Below are positions 25,585-34,802 of a stretch of 64,000 nt of DNA, piece by piece (position 1 is the stretch's first letter; each line of letters starts with the position of its first letter). The translations under genes and the position numbers were made by a program. The notes below the pieces were generated by a model. That model had not been told where the DNA came from and ran no database searches. It worked only from the letters and a program-made list of their open reading frames with translations. Origin of the DNA: Alphaproteobacteria bacterium. Lineage in GTDB: Bacteria > Pseudomonadota > Alphaproteobacteria > Caulobacterales > Hyphomonadaceae. The stretch lies in the NCBI GenBank assembly GCA_018827375.1, contig JAHJYW010000032.1:204401-268400 (forward strand), in the 5' to 3' direction.

Positions 25585-26955
25585 GTGACACACATCGCCA
25601 GAGACCGCGCTGCGATCATCCTTGCCGCTGGCAAGGGCACGCGCATGAAGTCAGACCGGCCAAAGGTCATGCACGCCGTGGGCGGGCGCCCCATGATCGA
25701 CTGGTCGATTGACCTGGCGCACAAGGTCGGCTGCGCGAAGATTGTCGTCATCGCACACCCATCGCAAACCGTGCTGATCGAGCATGTCACCAACCTGCTT
25801 GGCGAAGGCGCCATTGCATTCCAGGATCCCCCTCAGGGTACGGGCCACGCGGTGCGCTGTGCCGAAGACGCCCTTCAGGGCTTCGTCGGTGATCTTGTGG
25901 TTCTGTATGGCGACAGCCCGCTTGTCCCGCCTTCGGCCATTGATGACCTCTATGCCGCGCTTGAGACGGGCGCCTCGCTTGGCGTGCTGGGCTTTGAAGC
26001 CGCCGAACCGGGTCTCTATGGACGGCTCATCCTCGCTGCCGACGGCGACCTCGACGCGATTGTCGAAGCGCGCGAAGCAAGCCCCGCCCAGCTCGCCGTT
26101 CGCCTCTGCAATTCGGGCGTCATGGCAGGCCGGGCCGAAACCATGTTCCGGCTGCTGGCCAAAGTGACCAACCAGAATGCCAAGGGCGAATACTACCTGA
26201 CCGATCTCGTCGGCCTCGCTCGCGCCGAGGGCGCCATTTGCAAGGCTGTACAGTGCGGCGAAGACGACCTGATAGGCTGCGACAGCAAGGCGGACCTTGC
26301 CGAGGCCGAGGCCATTTTCCAGTCGCACCGGCGTCTTGAGGCCATGAATGCCGGCGTCACGCTCGTTGCCCCGGAAACAGTCTTCTTCTCACACGACACT
26401 GTGCTGGAAGCCGATGTCCTTGTTGAGCCCAATGTCGTGTTCGGCCCCGGCGTGCACGTCCGCTCCGGTGCCCGCATCCGCGCCTTCAGCCACCTTGAGG
26501 GCGCCGACGTCGCAGATGGCTGCGAGATCGGCCCCTATGCGCGCCTGCGGCCCGGCACTGTGCTGCAGGCCAATGTGCGCATCGGCAATTTCGTCGAGAC
26601 GAAGAACACGCAGATGGGCGAAGGCGCCAAGGCAAACCATCTCGCCTATCTGGGCGACGGCCGTATCGGCGCTAATGCGAACATCGGCGCCGGCACGATC
26701 TTCTGCAATTATGATGGCTTCCTGAAGTACGCCACCGTGATCGGCGACGGCGCCTTCATCGGTTCGAACTCCGCCCTTGTCGCGCCGGTGGAAATCGGCA
26801 ATGGCGCCATCATCGGCTCCGGCAGCGTCATCACCAAGGATGTCGATGCCGATGCCCTCGCGGTCGCACGCGGCCCCCTCATCACACGCGCAGGCTGGGC
26901 GATCAGCTTCCGCACCCGAAAAGGCGCTGAAAAAGCCGCCAGCAAGAAGGACTAG
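25585..26955 (+). CDS. glmU: Bifunctional N-acetylglucosamine-1-phosphate uridyltransferase / glucosamine-1-phosphate acetyltransferase
   Basis: 456 residues, normal for GlmU. It makes UDP-GlcNAc for peptidoglycan and lipopolysaccharide. The uridyltransferase domain starts AAIILAAGKGTRMKSDRPKV and has QGTGHAVRCAEDAL and LYGDSPLVPP. The C-terminal left-handed beta-helix has repeated hexapeptides and the acetyltransferase region NYDGFLKYATVIGDGAFIGS (usually NYDG.K..T.IGD). The start codon is GTG at 25585, read from the ORF track; there is no nearby better ATG. It is followed by rpiA after 4 bases, so the two are coupled. Confidence 0.96.
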   Translation: MTHIARDRAAIILAAGKGTRMKSDRPKVMHAVGGRPMIDWSIDLAHKVGCAKIVVIAHPSQTVLIEHVTNLLGEGAIAFQDPPQGTGHAVRCAEDALQGFVGDLVVLYGDSPLVPPSAIDDLYAALETGASLGVLGFEAAEPGLYGRLILAADGDLDAIVEAREASPAQLAVRLCNSGVMAGRAETMFRLLAKVTNQNAKGEYYLTDLVGLARAEGAICKAVQCGEDDLIGCDSKADLAEAEAIFQSHRRLEAMNAGVTLVAPETVFFSHDTVLEADVLVEPNVVFGPGVHVRSGARIRAFSHLEGADVADGCEIGPYARLRPGTVLQANVRIGNFVETKNTQMGEGAKANHLAYLGDGRIGANANIGAGTIFCNYDGFLKYATVIGDGAFIGSNSALVAPVEIGNGAIIGSGSVITKDVDADALAVARGPLITRAGWAISFRTRKGAEKAASKKD

Positions 26956-26959
26956 ATCC

Positions 26960-27661
26960 ATGGCCAACGAGCACGAGAAAGAAAACGCTGCACTGGCCGC
27001 GATGGAATATGTCGAGGACGGCATGACCATCGGCCTGGGTACAGGCTCCACCGCAAAATACTTTGTCGAGATGCTGGCTGACGAGGTTGCCGATGGTCTA
27101 CTCGTCAAATGCATCGAGACCAGCGAACAGACCCGCGCCCTCGCGACGAGCCTCGGCGTGCCCCTCATTCCCTTTGAGCAGGTCGAGCGGATCAATCTCA
27201 CCGTCGACGGCGCGGATGAGGTCGATGCACAGGGCCATCTGATCAAGGGGGGCGGCGCAGCCCTGCTGCGTGAGAAGATCATCGCCAATGCCAGCGATCA
27301 CATGGTGGTGATCGCAGACCCCTCCAAGCAGGTCGAGCGTCTCGGCGCTTTCCCGCTGCCCGTCGAGGTCACACCGTTCGGCTACACCATCACGGCGAAG
27401 AAGGTGTTTGATGTTCTCTGCGCCGCCGGCATCGACCGCCCGCGTGTCGAGTTGCGCAAGCAGCCCGGAAGCATGGAGCTGCTTGTCACGGATGGCGGAA
27501 ACCACATTCTGGATTGCCATTGTGGCCGCATTCCTGACGCGGAAGCCCTCGCTGCGCGGCTGTCCAATGTGCCGGGGGTTGTCGAGCATGGGCTCTTCAT
27601 CGGCATCGCCCGTACTGTGATCATCGGCAATGAAAACGGCGCGACCGTGTTTGAATTCTAG
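26960..27661 (+). CDS. rpiA: Ribose-5-phosphate isomerase A
   Basis: 233 residues from the ATG at 26960. RpiA interconverts ribose-5-phosphate and ribulose-5-phosphate in the pentose phosphate pathway. Signatures: TIGLGTGSTAKYFVEML, NLTVDGADEVDAQGHLIKGGGAALLREKII (containing the catalytic Asp and Glu) and LVTDGGNHILDC. The longer ORF start at 26777 belongs to a different frame of glmU. It sits between glmU and gor with short gaps, a cluster typical of related bacteria. Confidence 0.96.
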   Translation: MANEHEKENAALAAMEYVEDGMTIGLGTGSTAKYFVEMLADEVADGLLVKCIETSEQTRALATSLGVPLIPFEQVERINLTVDGADEVDAQGHLIKGGGAALLREKIIANASDHMVVIADPSKQVERLGAFPLPVEVTPFGYTITAKKVFDVLCAAGIDRPRVELRKQPGSMELLVTDGGNHILDCHCGRIPDAEALAARLSNVPGVVEHGLFIGIARTVIIGNENGATVFEF

Positions 27662-27758
27662 GGCGCGGACCTTACATCTGCTGAAGATTCAAAGGATTGC
27701 CCGGTCAGCGCCCAGATGGCGCCGCTAGATTGGCCCGGCCTCACGCAAGGAACAGCCT

Positions 27759-29162
27759 ATGGCCGACACGTCTTACGACTATGATCTCTTCGTTATCGGG
27801 GGTGGCTCCGGCGGCGTCCGTGCGGCGCGGCTTGCGGCCCTGTCAGGTGCCAAAGTGGCGGTCGCCGAGGAATACAGGATGGGTGGCACCTGCGTCATCC
27901 GCGGCTGTGTCCCGAAGAAATTCATGGTCTACGCCTCCGGCTACGGCAAGCATATCAAGCACGCAAAGGGCTATGGCTGGAGCGTAGGCGATGTGTCCTA
28001 CGACCACGCTGTCTTTGCCTCTGCAATGCATGCCGAAGTCGACCGGCTTTCGGGCATCTATCACCGCAATCTGGCTAACTCGGGTGTCGAAATCTTCGAG
28101 GAGCGCGCCGAGTTCGTCGATGCCAATACGCTACGCTTGAAGACCAGCGGGAAGACCGTCACCGCCGCAAAAATCCTCATCGCTGTTGGTGGCCGCCCCT
28201 GGATGCCTTCACCTGAAGAGCTGCCGGGCGTGGAGCATGCGATTACGTCCAACGAAATATTCGATCTTGAGACGCTTCCAAAACAACTCGTCATCGCGGG
28301 CGGCGGCTATATCGCCGTCGAGTTCGCGCATGTCTTTGCTGGCCTGGGTGTCGACACCTGTCTCGTCTATCGCGGCGACACGGTGCTGCGCGGCTTTGAC
28401 GAAGATGTCCGCATGGCCGTGCATGAAGGCCTCAAGGAAGCCGGTGTGCGGGTCATCACGCAGACCGTTTTTGAGAAGATCGAAGAGGTTGATGGCGCTG
28501 ATCTGCCTTACTGCGTTCACCTCAAGAACGGGCACAACATCAATGCCGATGTCATCATGATGGCCGTCGGCCGGCGTCCCAACACCGAGAGCCTTGGCCT
28601 GGAGGCCGCGGGCGTTGCTGTCAGCGACGTGGGCGCTGTCATCGTCGACGAATGGTCCAAGACGAACGTTCCCAGCATCTGGGCCGTGGGCGATGTGACC
28701 GACCGTGTCGCGCTCACACCGGTCGCCATCCGCGAAGGCCACGCCTTTGCCGAGACGGAATTCTACGACAAGCCGTGGCACTTCGATCATGCGGACATTC
28801 CGACGGCCGTGTTCACCCAGCCGGAAGTCGGCACGGTCGGCATGACCGAGGCTGACGCCCGCAAGAAATACGGCAATGTCGACATCTACAAGACGCGGTT
28901 CCGGCCGATGAAGAACATGCTGAACGGCGACACCAGCCGGGTCCTCATGAAACTCGTGGTCAAACCCGATGATGAGAAAGTGCTCGGCGTCCACATCGTG
29001 GGCGAGGATTCCGCCGAGATGATCCAGGCCGTGGGCATCGCTGTGAAGATGGGTGTGACGAAGCCGGACTTTGACCGCACCTGCGCCCTCCATCCAAGTG
29101 TTGCCGAAGAGCTGGTGACGATGCGCCAGAAATGGGTGCCGGAAGTCGCGGCCGCAGTCTGA
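27759..29162 (+). CDS. gor: Glutathione-disulfide reductase
   Basis: 467 residues. It reduces oxidised glutathione with NADPH and FAD. The N-terminal FAD site is FVIGGGSGGVRAARLAA, the redox disulfide is GTCVIRGCVPKKFMVY, and the NADPH region has VIAGGGYIAVEFAHVFAGLG. The C-terminal catalytic pair is in CALHPSVAEELVT (HPxxAE). Start is the ATG at 27759 with AAGGAACAG ahead of it. It converges with the TIR-ParA gene, 24 bases between stops. It has its own 97-base upstream gap, so may have its own promoter. Confidence 0.95.
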   Translation: MADTSYDYDLFVIGGGSGGVRAARLAALSGAKVAVAEEYRMGGTCVIRGCVPKKFMVYASGYGKHIKHAKGYGWSVGDVSYDHAVFASAMHAEVDRLSGIYHRNLANSGVEIFEERAEFVDANTLRLKTSGKTVTAAKILIAVGGRPWMPSPEELPGVEHAITSNEIFDLETLPKQLVIAGGGYIAVEFAHVFAGLGVDTCLVYRGDTVLRGFDEDVRMAVHEGLKEAGVRVITQTVFEKIEEVDGADLPYCVHLKNGHNINADVIMMAVGRRPNTESLGLEAAGVAVSDVGAVIVDEWSKTNVPSIWAVGDVTDRVALTPVAIREGHAFAETEFYDKPWHFDHADIPTAVFTQPEVGTVGMTEADARKKYGNVDIYKTRFRPMKNMLNGDTSRVLMKLVVKPDDEKVLGVHIVGEDSAEMIQAVGIAVKMGVTKPDFDRTCALHPSVAEELVTMRQKWVPEVAAAV

Positions 29163-29176
29163 GCGCGCTACCGCGC
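29163..29176. terminator. Short hairpin between gor and the TIR-ParA gene
   Basis: Arms GCGCG and CGCGC with a four-base loop lie in the 24-base space between the two convergent stops. No T-tract of note follows, so terminator activity is uncertain. Confidence 0.25.
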
Positions 29177-29186
29177 ACGCGTTTGA

Positions 29187-30485
29187 TCAGTCTTCCAGCA
29201 TGGCCTTGAGCTCCATCCCGACAGTCTTCAGACTCTCGCGGATGGCTTTCAGGCCGCCGCCGCGCCCGGAATGAATGACCAGCTGGCGCCATGCCGGCTG
29301 GCCGTCCTTCGGCGCCTTGACCATGAGGTGACCGGACCGAGGCAGGGCCGCCTTGAGCAGCGCCTTGGACAGCGGGAAGCCTGCCTTACCGTCGAAGGTG
29401 CCATTGCGGGCATCGGCCTCGAACGTCGATTGTTCGCTGCGCCCCACCGCATTGAACATCACGGAGAGTGCCGGGCGCTTGTCGGCTTCCACCTGTTCCT
29501 CGATCACCTGGTTCAGCAGGCGTACGCCGCGCAGCGAATAGACATCCGCATGCATCGGCGCCAGCACCCGGTCAGCCGCTTCCAGCGCGCATCGCGTCAG
29601 GAACGTCGCGTTCGGGTTGGTGTCGAATACGATCAGGTCATATTCGCTGCGATAATGGTCCACCATCCGCAGGAATTGCGACTTCACCTTCAGAAGCGCC
29701 CCGGAATCATTGGCAAACGCATATTTTGAAATCTCGAACTGACCGGAGATCAGGTCCAGCCGTCCGCCGGGGCTGCCTTCGCCCATAAGGTCGTGCATCA
29801 GCTCCTTGCGCGACACCGGAGAGAACGGCTCTGTCGAAAGTGTCAGCCAGCTTTCGCCGGGGCTTGTCGCATCACGGGCGTGCAGCTTCGACCGCTCGAA
29901 CAGCGAGATGACCGACTTGTCGACAGCCGCACTGGCGTCAGCCTGCTCCATGTCGAAGAAGGTCTGGGTCAGGTTGTATTGCGGATCGAGGTCGACCAGC
30001 AGCACGCGTCCACCGAGCGCGCCCTGCCACGCGCCAAAAACCTGACTGGTCACCGTTGTCTTGCCGACCCCGCCCTTCAGGTTCATCACCGCCAGAACCG
30101 GGCATTTGCGCTTGTAGGCCTTCTGCACTTCATCGACGAGCTGCGTGACGCCATCGGGCAGGGTGGACGACAGCTTCAGGTGCGGCTGGACTTCATGCTT
30201 GAAGAAGCCGTTCATCCGCGCCTTGTCGATCTGATACGGGATGAGCCTCAAATTGCGTGCCTTGGCGCGCTCGACATCCTGCCTGACAGATTTCGAACGC
30301 ACGGCGCTCGCCGAAACGATCACGATCATGGCGAAGGCATCGTCAATCGCCTGGTCGGCCTTGGGGCGGTCTTCGGAATCGTTCGGGGCATACCAGTCCG
30401 GTATGGCCGCCATGCGAAGCGCCTCGTGGATTTCCAGCAGCTCGTCCAGGTCTTTCGTCGAATGGCTTATATAGACGTGCGACAT
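29187..30485 (-). CDS. TIR domain fused to a ParA-type ATPase
   Basis: 432 residues with two domains. Residues 1 to about 115 form a bacterial TIR (TIR_2-like) domain: HVYISHSTKDLDELLEIHEA, IPDWYAPNDSEDRP, AFAMIVIVSASAVRSKSV and RNLRLIPYQID. Residues about 128-432 are a ParA/MinD-like ATPase: deviant Walker A NLKGGVGKTTV (Lys137, Lys142), VLLVDLDPQYNLTQTFFD, and Walker B region YDLIVFDTNPNATFLTRCAL. TIR domains often cleave NAD+ and serve in immunity; the usual catalytic Glu position reads Asp70 here (SKSVRQDVERA). No ParB partner or phage gene is adjacent; gor and a DAHP synthase flank it. The role is unknown; a defence or surveillance function is inference. Confidence 0.85.
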   Translation of the reverse strand: MSHVYISHSTKDLDELLEIHEALRMAAIPDWYAPNDSEDRPKADQAIDDAFAMIVIVSASAVRSKSVRQDVERAKARNLRLIPYQIDKARMNGFFKHEVQPHLKLSSTLPDGVTQLVDEVQKAYKRKCPVLAVMNLKGGVGKTTVTSQVFGAWQGALGGRVLLVDLDPQYNLTQTFFDMEQADASAAVDKSVISLFERSKLHARDATSPGESWLTLSTEPFSPVSRKELMHDLMGEGSPGGRLDLISGQFEISKYAFANDSGALLKVKSQFLRMVDHYRSEYDLIVFDTNPNATFLTRCALEAADRVLAPMHADVYSLRGVRLLNQVIEEQVEADKRPALSVMFNAVGRSEQSTFEADARNGTFDGKAGFPLSKALLKAALPRSGHLMVKAPKDGQPAWRQLVIHSGRGGGLKAIRESLKTVGMELKAMLED

Positions 30486-30635
30486 GGGGCTATGGCAGTC
30501 CTTCAGGTGGCGGCGTTGTTCCTGTTACTAAGGGACTTCGCTCTGATTCCGCCACCTTTCTGCTGTGAAATTATGGTGAAACTTGAGCAAGCGCGGTCCA
30601 TGTGATTAATGCTGCACTCGAACGGAGCACTTAAC

Positions 30636-32015
30636 ATGACCTGGACCCCTTCTGATTGGCGGAATCTGCCTGCCAAACACATCCCGTCGGACTATCCCGA
30701 CGCTGCAGCATTGTCTGCAGTTGAGGCACGCCTGAAGGGCTATCCTCCACTCGTGTTTGCAGGCGAGGCACGGCGCCTGAAACAGCGGCTCGGCGAGGTT
30801 GCTGCCGGCAAGGCTTTCCTGCTTCAGGGCGGTGATTGTGCCGAGAGCTTCAAGGAGTTCCACCCGGACAATATCCGCGACACGTTCCGCGTGATCCTTC
30901 AGATGGCCGTCGTCCTGACGTTCGCTGCGGCCAAGCCCGTGGTGAAAGTGGGCCGTATCGCCGGCCAGTTCGCCAAGCCACGCTCCGAACCAACCGAAAC
31001 GATCAATGGCGTTACGCTGCCCTCCTATCGCGGCGACAATATCAACGGCATGGATTTCACGCCGGAGGCCCGCCATCCGGATCCGGAACGCCTGATCCAG
31101 GCGTATTCGCAATCGGCCGCGACGCTCAACCTGCTGCGCGCCTTCAGCAATGGTGGCTATGCCAGCCTTGCGAACGTCCATCGTTGGATGCTGGGCTTCG
31201 TTGACCGCAGTTCGCAGGGCGAACGCTATGAGAAGCTGGCCGATCAGATTTCCAAATCCCTCGACTTCATGCAGGCTGTCGGCCTGAACGCCGAGACCGT
31301 GCCGCAAATGGCGCAGGTGGACTTCTACACCAGCCACGAAGCCCTGTTGCTCGGCTACGAGGAAGCGATGACGCGCATCGATTCCACGTCCGGCGACTGG
31401 TACGATACGTCGGCCCACATGCTGTGGATCGGCCACCGGACCCGTCAGGTCGATCATGCCCATGTGAACTTCTGCAAGGGCGTGAAGAACCCCATCGGCA
31501 TCAAGTGTGGTCCCGGCATGGAGACAGACGAACTGCTTCGCCTGATCGACACGCTTAACCCGCATGACGAGCCTGGCCGGATTACACTGATCTCGCGCTT
31601 CGGCTCCGAAGGCGTGGCGAAGGGCCTGCCGCCTCTGGCGCGCGCGCTTAAGAAAAGCGGCCGTACGGTCGTCTGGTCCTGTGACCCGATGCACGGCAAC
31701 ACGCTGAAGACGGAAAGCGGTTTCAAGACCCGTCCGGTCGACCGCATCCTGTCTGAAGTGCGTCAGTTCATCGATGTCCTGTCGGCTGAGGGTTGCTATC
31801 CCGGCGGCGTGCATTTCGAGATGACCGGCCAGAACGTGACCGAGTGTATCGGTGGCGCGCAGGCGATTTCGGAAACGGACCTGTCTTCGCGTTACCACAC
31901 CCATTGCGACCCCCGCCTCAATGGCGAGCAGGCCCTCGAACTGGCCTTCATGATCGCTGAAAAGCTTCAGGACATGAACGTTGCCGAGGCGACCGCCGCC
32001 CGCAAGGCCGGCTAG
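30636..32015 (+). CDS. Class II 3-deoxy-7-phosphoheptulonate (DAHP) synthase
   Basis: 459 residues from the ATG at 30636; AACGGAGCAC upstream favours it over the ATG at 30609. It catalyses the first step of aromatic amino-acid synthesis from PEP and erythrose-4-phosphate. Class II signatures: [51 protein letters not shown] and [15 protein letters not shown] (metal ligands). It diverges from the TIR-ParA gene with 150 bases between starts. Its stop overlaps the GNAT gene stop by 4 bases. Confidence 0.95.
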   Translation: MTWTPSDWRNLPAKHIPSDYPDAAALSAVEARLKGYPPLVFAGEARRLKQRLGEVAAGKAFLLQGGDCAESFKEFHPDNIRDTFRVILQMAVVLTFAAAKPVVKVGRIAGQFAKPRSEPTETINGVTLPSYRGDNINGMDFTPEARHPDPERLIQAYSQSAATLNLLRAFSNGGYASLANVHRWMLGFVDRSSQGERYEKLADQISKSLDFMQAVGLNAETVPQMAQVDFYTSHEALLLGYEEAMTRIDSTSGDWYDTSAHMLWIGHRTRQVDHAHVNFCKGVKNPIGIKCGPGMETDELLRLIDTLNPHDEPGRITLISRFGSEGVAKGLPPLARALKKSGRTVVWSCDPMHGNTLKTESGFKTRPVDRILSEVRQFIDVLSAEGCYPGGVHFEMTGQNVTECIGGAQAISETDLSSRYHTHCDPRLNGEQALELAFMIAEKLQDMNVAEATAARKAG

Positions 32016-32716
32016 GCGCGAGCTGTTAGCGCAACCTTTCTTTCCCAGACCGCGTGCACCAGCCGTGCACGCGGTTCAAAGCCCATGGCATTGTACATTG
32101 CGATGGCGACATCATTGGTGGGATAGGTGTGCAGGAAGGGCGTCAGCCCATCGGCGAGAATCCGGTTGGCCAGGGCGGCAAGTAGCGTCTTCCCGTAAGC
32201 CTTGCCGCGATAATCAGGATGCGTGCACAGCGCAGTGATTTCGGTGAAGCCATCAGTTGCCAGGCGTTCGCCGCCCATCGCGACCAGTCGCGCCCCATCA
32301 CGAATGCCGAGGAAGCGCCCCATCGTGTGCGTACGGGTCCTGAACGGTCCCGGCTTGGTCAACGTGGCCAGCGCCAGCATCTCGGCCGCATCGGCATCAC
32401 CAAGCGTTACAAGCGCAACATCCTTTGTTGAAGATGGTGGCTCAGCAGCCATGATCATCTGGAGTAGCGGCCGCTCGATCGCGGTGACCGTGTCAGGCGG
32501 CGAAGGCATGCTTGGCTCCAGCAGTGACACATCATAATTCGCCGGAATCTGCCGAACGAGATCAGTCCACGCTTCCGGCGAGGAATCACGCGCGGCAATG
32601 AAAGGGCTGACCTCTGGTGGGAATCGGCGCGCTAGCGTGCCCTGCGTATCAAAGTGTGCCTGCCGGCTTGTCAGGGCGCTCCAGATCGGTCGGTCGAGTG
32701 GGTGGAACCTGCTCAT
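32012..32716 (-). CDS. GNAT-family N-acetyltransferase
   Basis: 234 residues. The acetyl-CoA-binding signature is [21 protein letters not shown] (RGxAxG), followed by [20 protein letters not shown] near the C terminus. The first half (about 100 residues) is not a standard GNAT domain and resembles the N-terminal part of FR47-like acetyltransferases. Substrate unknown. Its start overlaps the stop of the MarR gene by 4 bases, so the two are co-translated; the MarR regulator probably controls it. Confidence 0.85.
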   Translation of the reverse strand: MSRFHPLDRPIWSALTSRQAHFDTQGTLARRFPPEVSPFIAARDSSPEAWTDLVRQIPANYDVSLLEPSMPSPPDTVTAIERPLLQMIMAAEPPSSTKDVALVTLGDADAAEMLALATLTKPGPFRTRTHTMGRFLGIRDGARLVAMGGERLATDGFTEITALCTHPDYRGKAYGKTLLAALANRILADGLTPFLHTYPTNDVAIAMYNAMGFEPRARLVHAVWERKVALTARA

Positions 32717-33189
32717 CGCGTGTCGGCTTCATGGCTGGATGCGCGGCGTCGCCCGAGCAGTGTTTCTATGGTGGCCATCGCGTCGACCAGTTGGCGACGT
32801 TCCGTGGGCGAAAGCGGCGTCAGCATGTCTTCCGTCAGGGCCGCCTGATGTTCATCGGCGGCGTTCACGATCATCTGTCCATGATCACTCAGCGACAGCT
32901 CCTGCTGGCGGGCATCTGTTTCCGAGGGCGTGCGTATGACGATGCGCTTGGCAACGAGCCTGCTAAGCAGGCGTGACAGATAGGCCGCGTCAAGATCCAG
33001 CTCGCGGGAGATGTCGCTGGCGCTGATGCCGTCATTGTTGCGGATTTCATAGAGGACGCGCATTTCGCCGAGCGTCCAGGGCGTATCTAGAAAGGTCTTC
33101 CTCAGCAGGCCGACTTCGCGCGTGTAAAAGCGATTGAAACCGCGCACGGCGGCGATGGCATCAGACAGGCTGGAGAAACTTTGAGGCAT
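32713..33189 (-). CDS. MarR-family transcriptional regulator
   Basis: 158 residues. The winged helix-turn-helix is clear: ETRN-type recognition region NDGISASDISRELDLDAAYLSRLLSRLVAK, then wing RTPSETDARQQELSLSDHG. It starts at 33189; a 35-base near-perfect palindrome lies just upstream. It is operonic with the GNAT gene and divergent from the MATE exporter, so it may control both sides. MarR proteins usually respond to small phenolic or oxidant ligands; the ligand here is unknown. Confidence 0.92.
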   Translation of the reverse strand: MPQSFSSLSDAIAAVRGFNRFYTREVGLLRKTFLDTPWTLGEMRVLYEIRNNDGISASDISRELDLDAAYLSRLLSRLVAKRIVIRTPSETDARQQELSLSDHGQMIVNAADEHQAALTEDMLTPLSPTERRQLVDAMATIETLLGRRRASSHEADTR

Positions 33190-33199
33190 GGCCGCATGT

Positions 33200-33234
33200 G
33201 CGACAGTTAATTGACTATGTCAACTAACTGTCGC
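33200..33234. promoter_or_regulatory. 35-base palindromic operator upstream of the MarR gene
   Basis: Arms GCGACAGTTAATTGAC and GTCAACTAACTGTCGC surround TAT. Only one of 16 pairs is mismatched. It lies 10 bases upstream of the MarR start and 115 bases upstream of the MATE start. A TTGACA hexamer for minus-strand transcription sits inside it, so occupancy should block the regulator promoter. Confidence 0.78.
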
Positions 33235-33349
33235 GCCTGAGTCCCAGTCATGGAATATTCGCCAATCTCCCTTTGCGGTCACTTGTCCCGGCAGCCTCTT
33301 TCCGTCAGAAAGCGCGGCTTGTTTTAAACCGGGCCCGAAGGAGGCTGTC

Positions 33350-34762
33350 ATGCGCACATTCAGCCTTCCCGCCTGGGCGCGGCCGGCCGACATTTCGGAC
33401 CTGCTCAAGCTATCGGTGCCGATTGCGATCACACGCATGTCGATGATGCTGATGGGTATTACCGACGCCATTGTGCTTGGTCAGTACGCGCCTGCAGAGC
33501 TGCCCTATATCCTCAACTCGTGGCTGCCCATGGGCGTCTCCATCGGCTTTGGCATGGGCCTGCTGCTCGGCACGCAGGTGCTGACATCCGAACTGATCGG
33601 TATCGGGCGCAAGGAAGATACGGGCCGCGTCTTCCGGCGAGGTCTCTGGGCCTCACTGGGACTTGGTGTCGTTTTGACGTGTCTGGTGTTTTACGGGGCG
33701 CAGCCACTCTTCCACTGGATCTTCGTGACGATCGCGCCAGTGTCGGAAGCGGTCGACAAGATCGACCCTGAAACCATTGCTGCCGAAACGGCCAAGGTGA
33801 CGCGTATCCTCTCGAGTGGCCTGCTTGCCTTCATGGTGTCACAGGTCTGCAGCTTCTACCTCGAAGCGCTGCGCCGTCCGTTGCTTGTCACGGTCGTCAT
33901 GTATGTGGGCGTGGGCATCAACCTGGTGATGGATCTCGCACTGGTGGGGGGGCTCTGGGGTGGCACGCCAATGGGCGCCGAGGGCGTGGCCTGGGCGACG
34001 ACCGGCTCGCGCTGGGCGCTGACCGTCGTCATGTTCATTCTCGTCATTGTGCTGACCCCGGCCTTCCGCAAGTCGGTCGCCGGTCCGCTGAACGAGGCGC
34101 GCCGTCAGTTCAGTGTCGGCATCGGTACGGCGATCAGCAATGTTGCAGAATGGGGTGGGTTCAACATGACCTACATTATTGCCACCTGGATCAGCCTCGC
34201 GGCCAACTCGATCTATGGATATTCCGTTCAGATCATCGGGCTGTGCTTCATGTTCTATCTCGGCATCGGCTCGGCGACGAGCGTGAGAGTGGCCGAAGCC
34301 TTCGGGCGGGGCAATAATGACGAGATCCGCAATGCCGGACGGCTCGGCGTGGCCGCCACGATCGTCATGGGCGCGATCCTCGCCATGGTGCTTGTCCTGT
34401 TCCACGGGCCCCTGTCGCGCCTGCTGGTGCGCCCCGACGCCGTCCTCAACGGTATTGTGCTTGCGCCGGCCATTGCCAGCCTCCTCTTCATTGCCGCTGC
34501 GGCGACGATTTTCGATGGATTGCAGGCGACGGCCTCAATGGCACTGCGGGCGCAGGAGATCGTCTGGGTGCCGGGCATTATCCATGTCGGCTCGTTCTTC
34601 TTCGTCATGATCCCGGCCTGCTACTGGCTCGGCCTTGTGCAAGGCCGGGGCGCGCGGGGAATGATGGAAGGCGCCTTGATCGGCATGGCTGTGGCCGGCG
34701 TGCTTCAGACAGCGCTGCTGGAATCAAAAGCGGCGCGTCTGCCTAACAAACGCGCCGCCTGA
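33350..34762 (+). CDS. MATE-family multidrug exporter
   Basis: 470 residues with about 12 hydrophobic segments in the two-fold layout of MATE transporters: LKLSVPIAITRMSMMLMGIT, LLLGTQVLTSELIGIG, GIGSATSVRVAEAFGRGNND and GLQATASMALRAQE. It would extrude organic cations or drugs by ion antiport across the inner membrane. GAAGGAGG precedes the ATG at 33350. Being divergent from a MarR gene with a strong operator between, it is a likely regulatory target, though this is inferred from position. Confidence 0.92.
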   Translation: MRTFSLPAWARPADISDLLKLSVPIAITRMSMMLMGITDAIVLGQYAPAELPYILNSWLPMGVSIGFGMGLLLGTQVLTSELIGIGRKEDTGRVFRRGLWASLGLGVVLTCLVFYGAQPLFHWIFVTIAPVSEAVDKIDPETIAAETAKVTRILSSGLLAFMVSQVCSFYLEALRRPLLVTVVMYVGVGINLVMDLALVGGLWGGTPMGAEGVAWATTGSRWALTVVMFILVIVLTPAFRKSVAGPLNEARRQFSVGIGTAISNVAEWGGFNMTYIIATWISLAANSIYGYSVQIIGLCFMFYLGIGSATSVRVAEAFGRGNNDEIRNAGRLGVAATIVMGAILAMVLVLFHGPLSRLLVRPDAVLNGIVLAPAIASLLFIAAAATIFDGLQATASMALRAQEIVWVPGIIHVGSFFFVMIPACYWLGLVQGRGARGMMEGALIGMAVAGVLQTALLESKAARLPNKRAA

Positions 34763-34774
34763 ATTTTCCGGGAC

Positions 34775-34795
34775 GGCCTCCCGAGAATGGAGGCC
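34775..34795. terminator. Bidirectional-looking terminator hairpin between MATE and HU genes
   Basis: Seven-base arms GGCCTCC and GGAGGCC with a seven-base loop (CGAGAAT) lie between the convergent stops of the exporter and the HU gene. Position fits a shared terminator, though no clear T-tract follows on either strand. Confidence 0.5.
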
Positions 34796-34802
34796 AGGAA
34801 CC

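Noticed and set aside
30606-31904. 432-residue minus-strand ORF opposite DAHP synthase
   Set aside because: Antisense to a gene with strong class II DAHP synthase motifs; no recognisable motifs itself.
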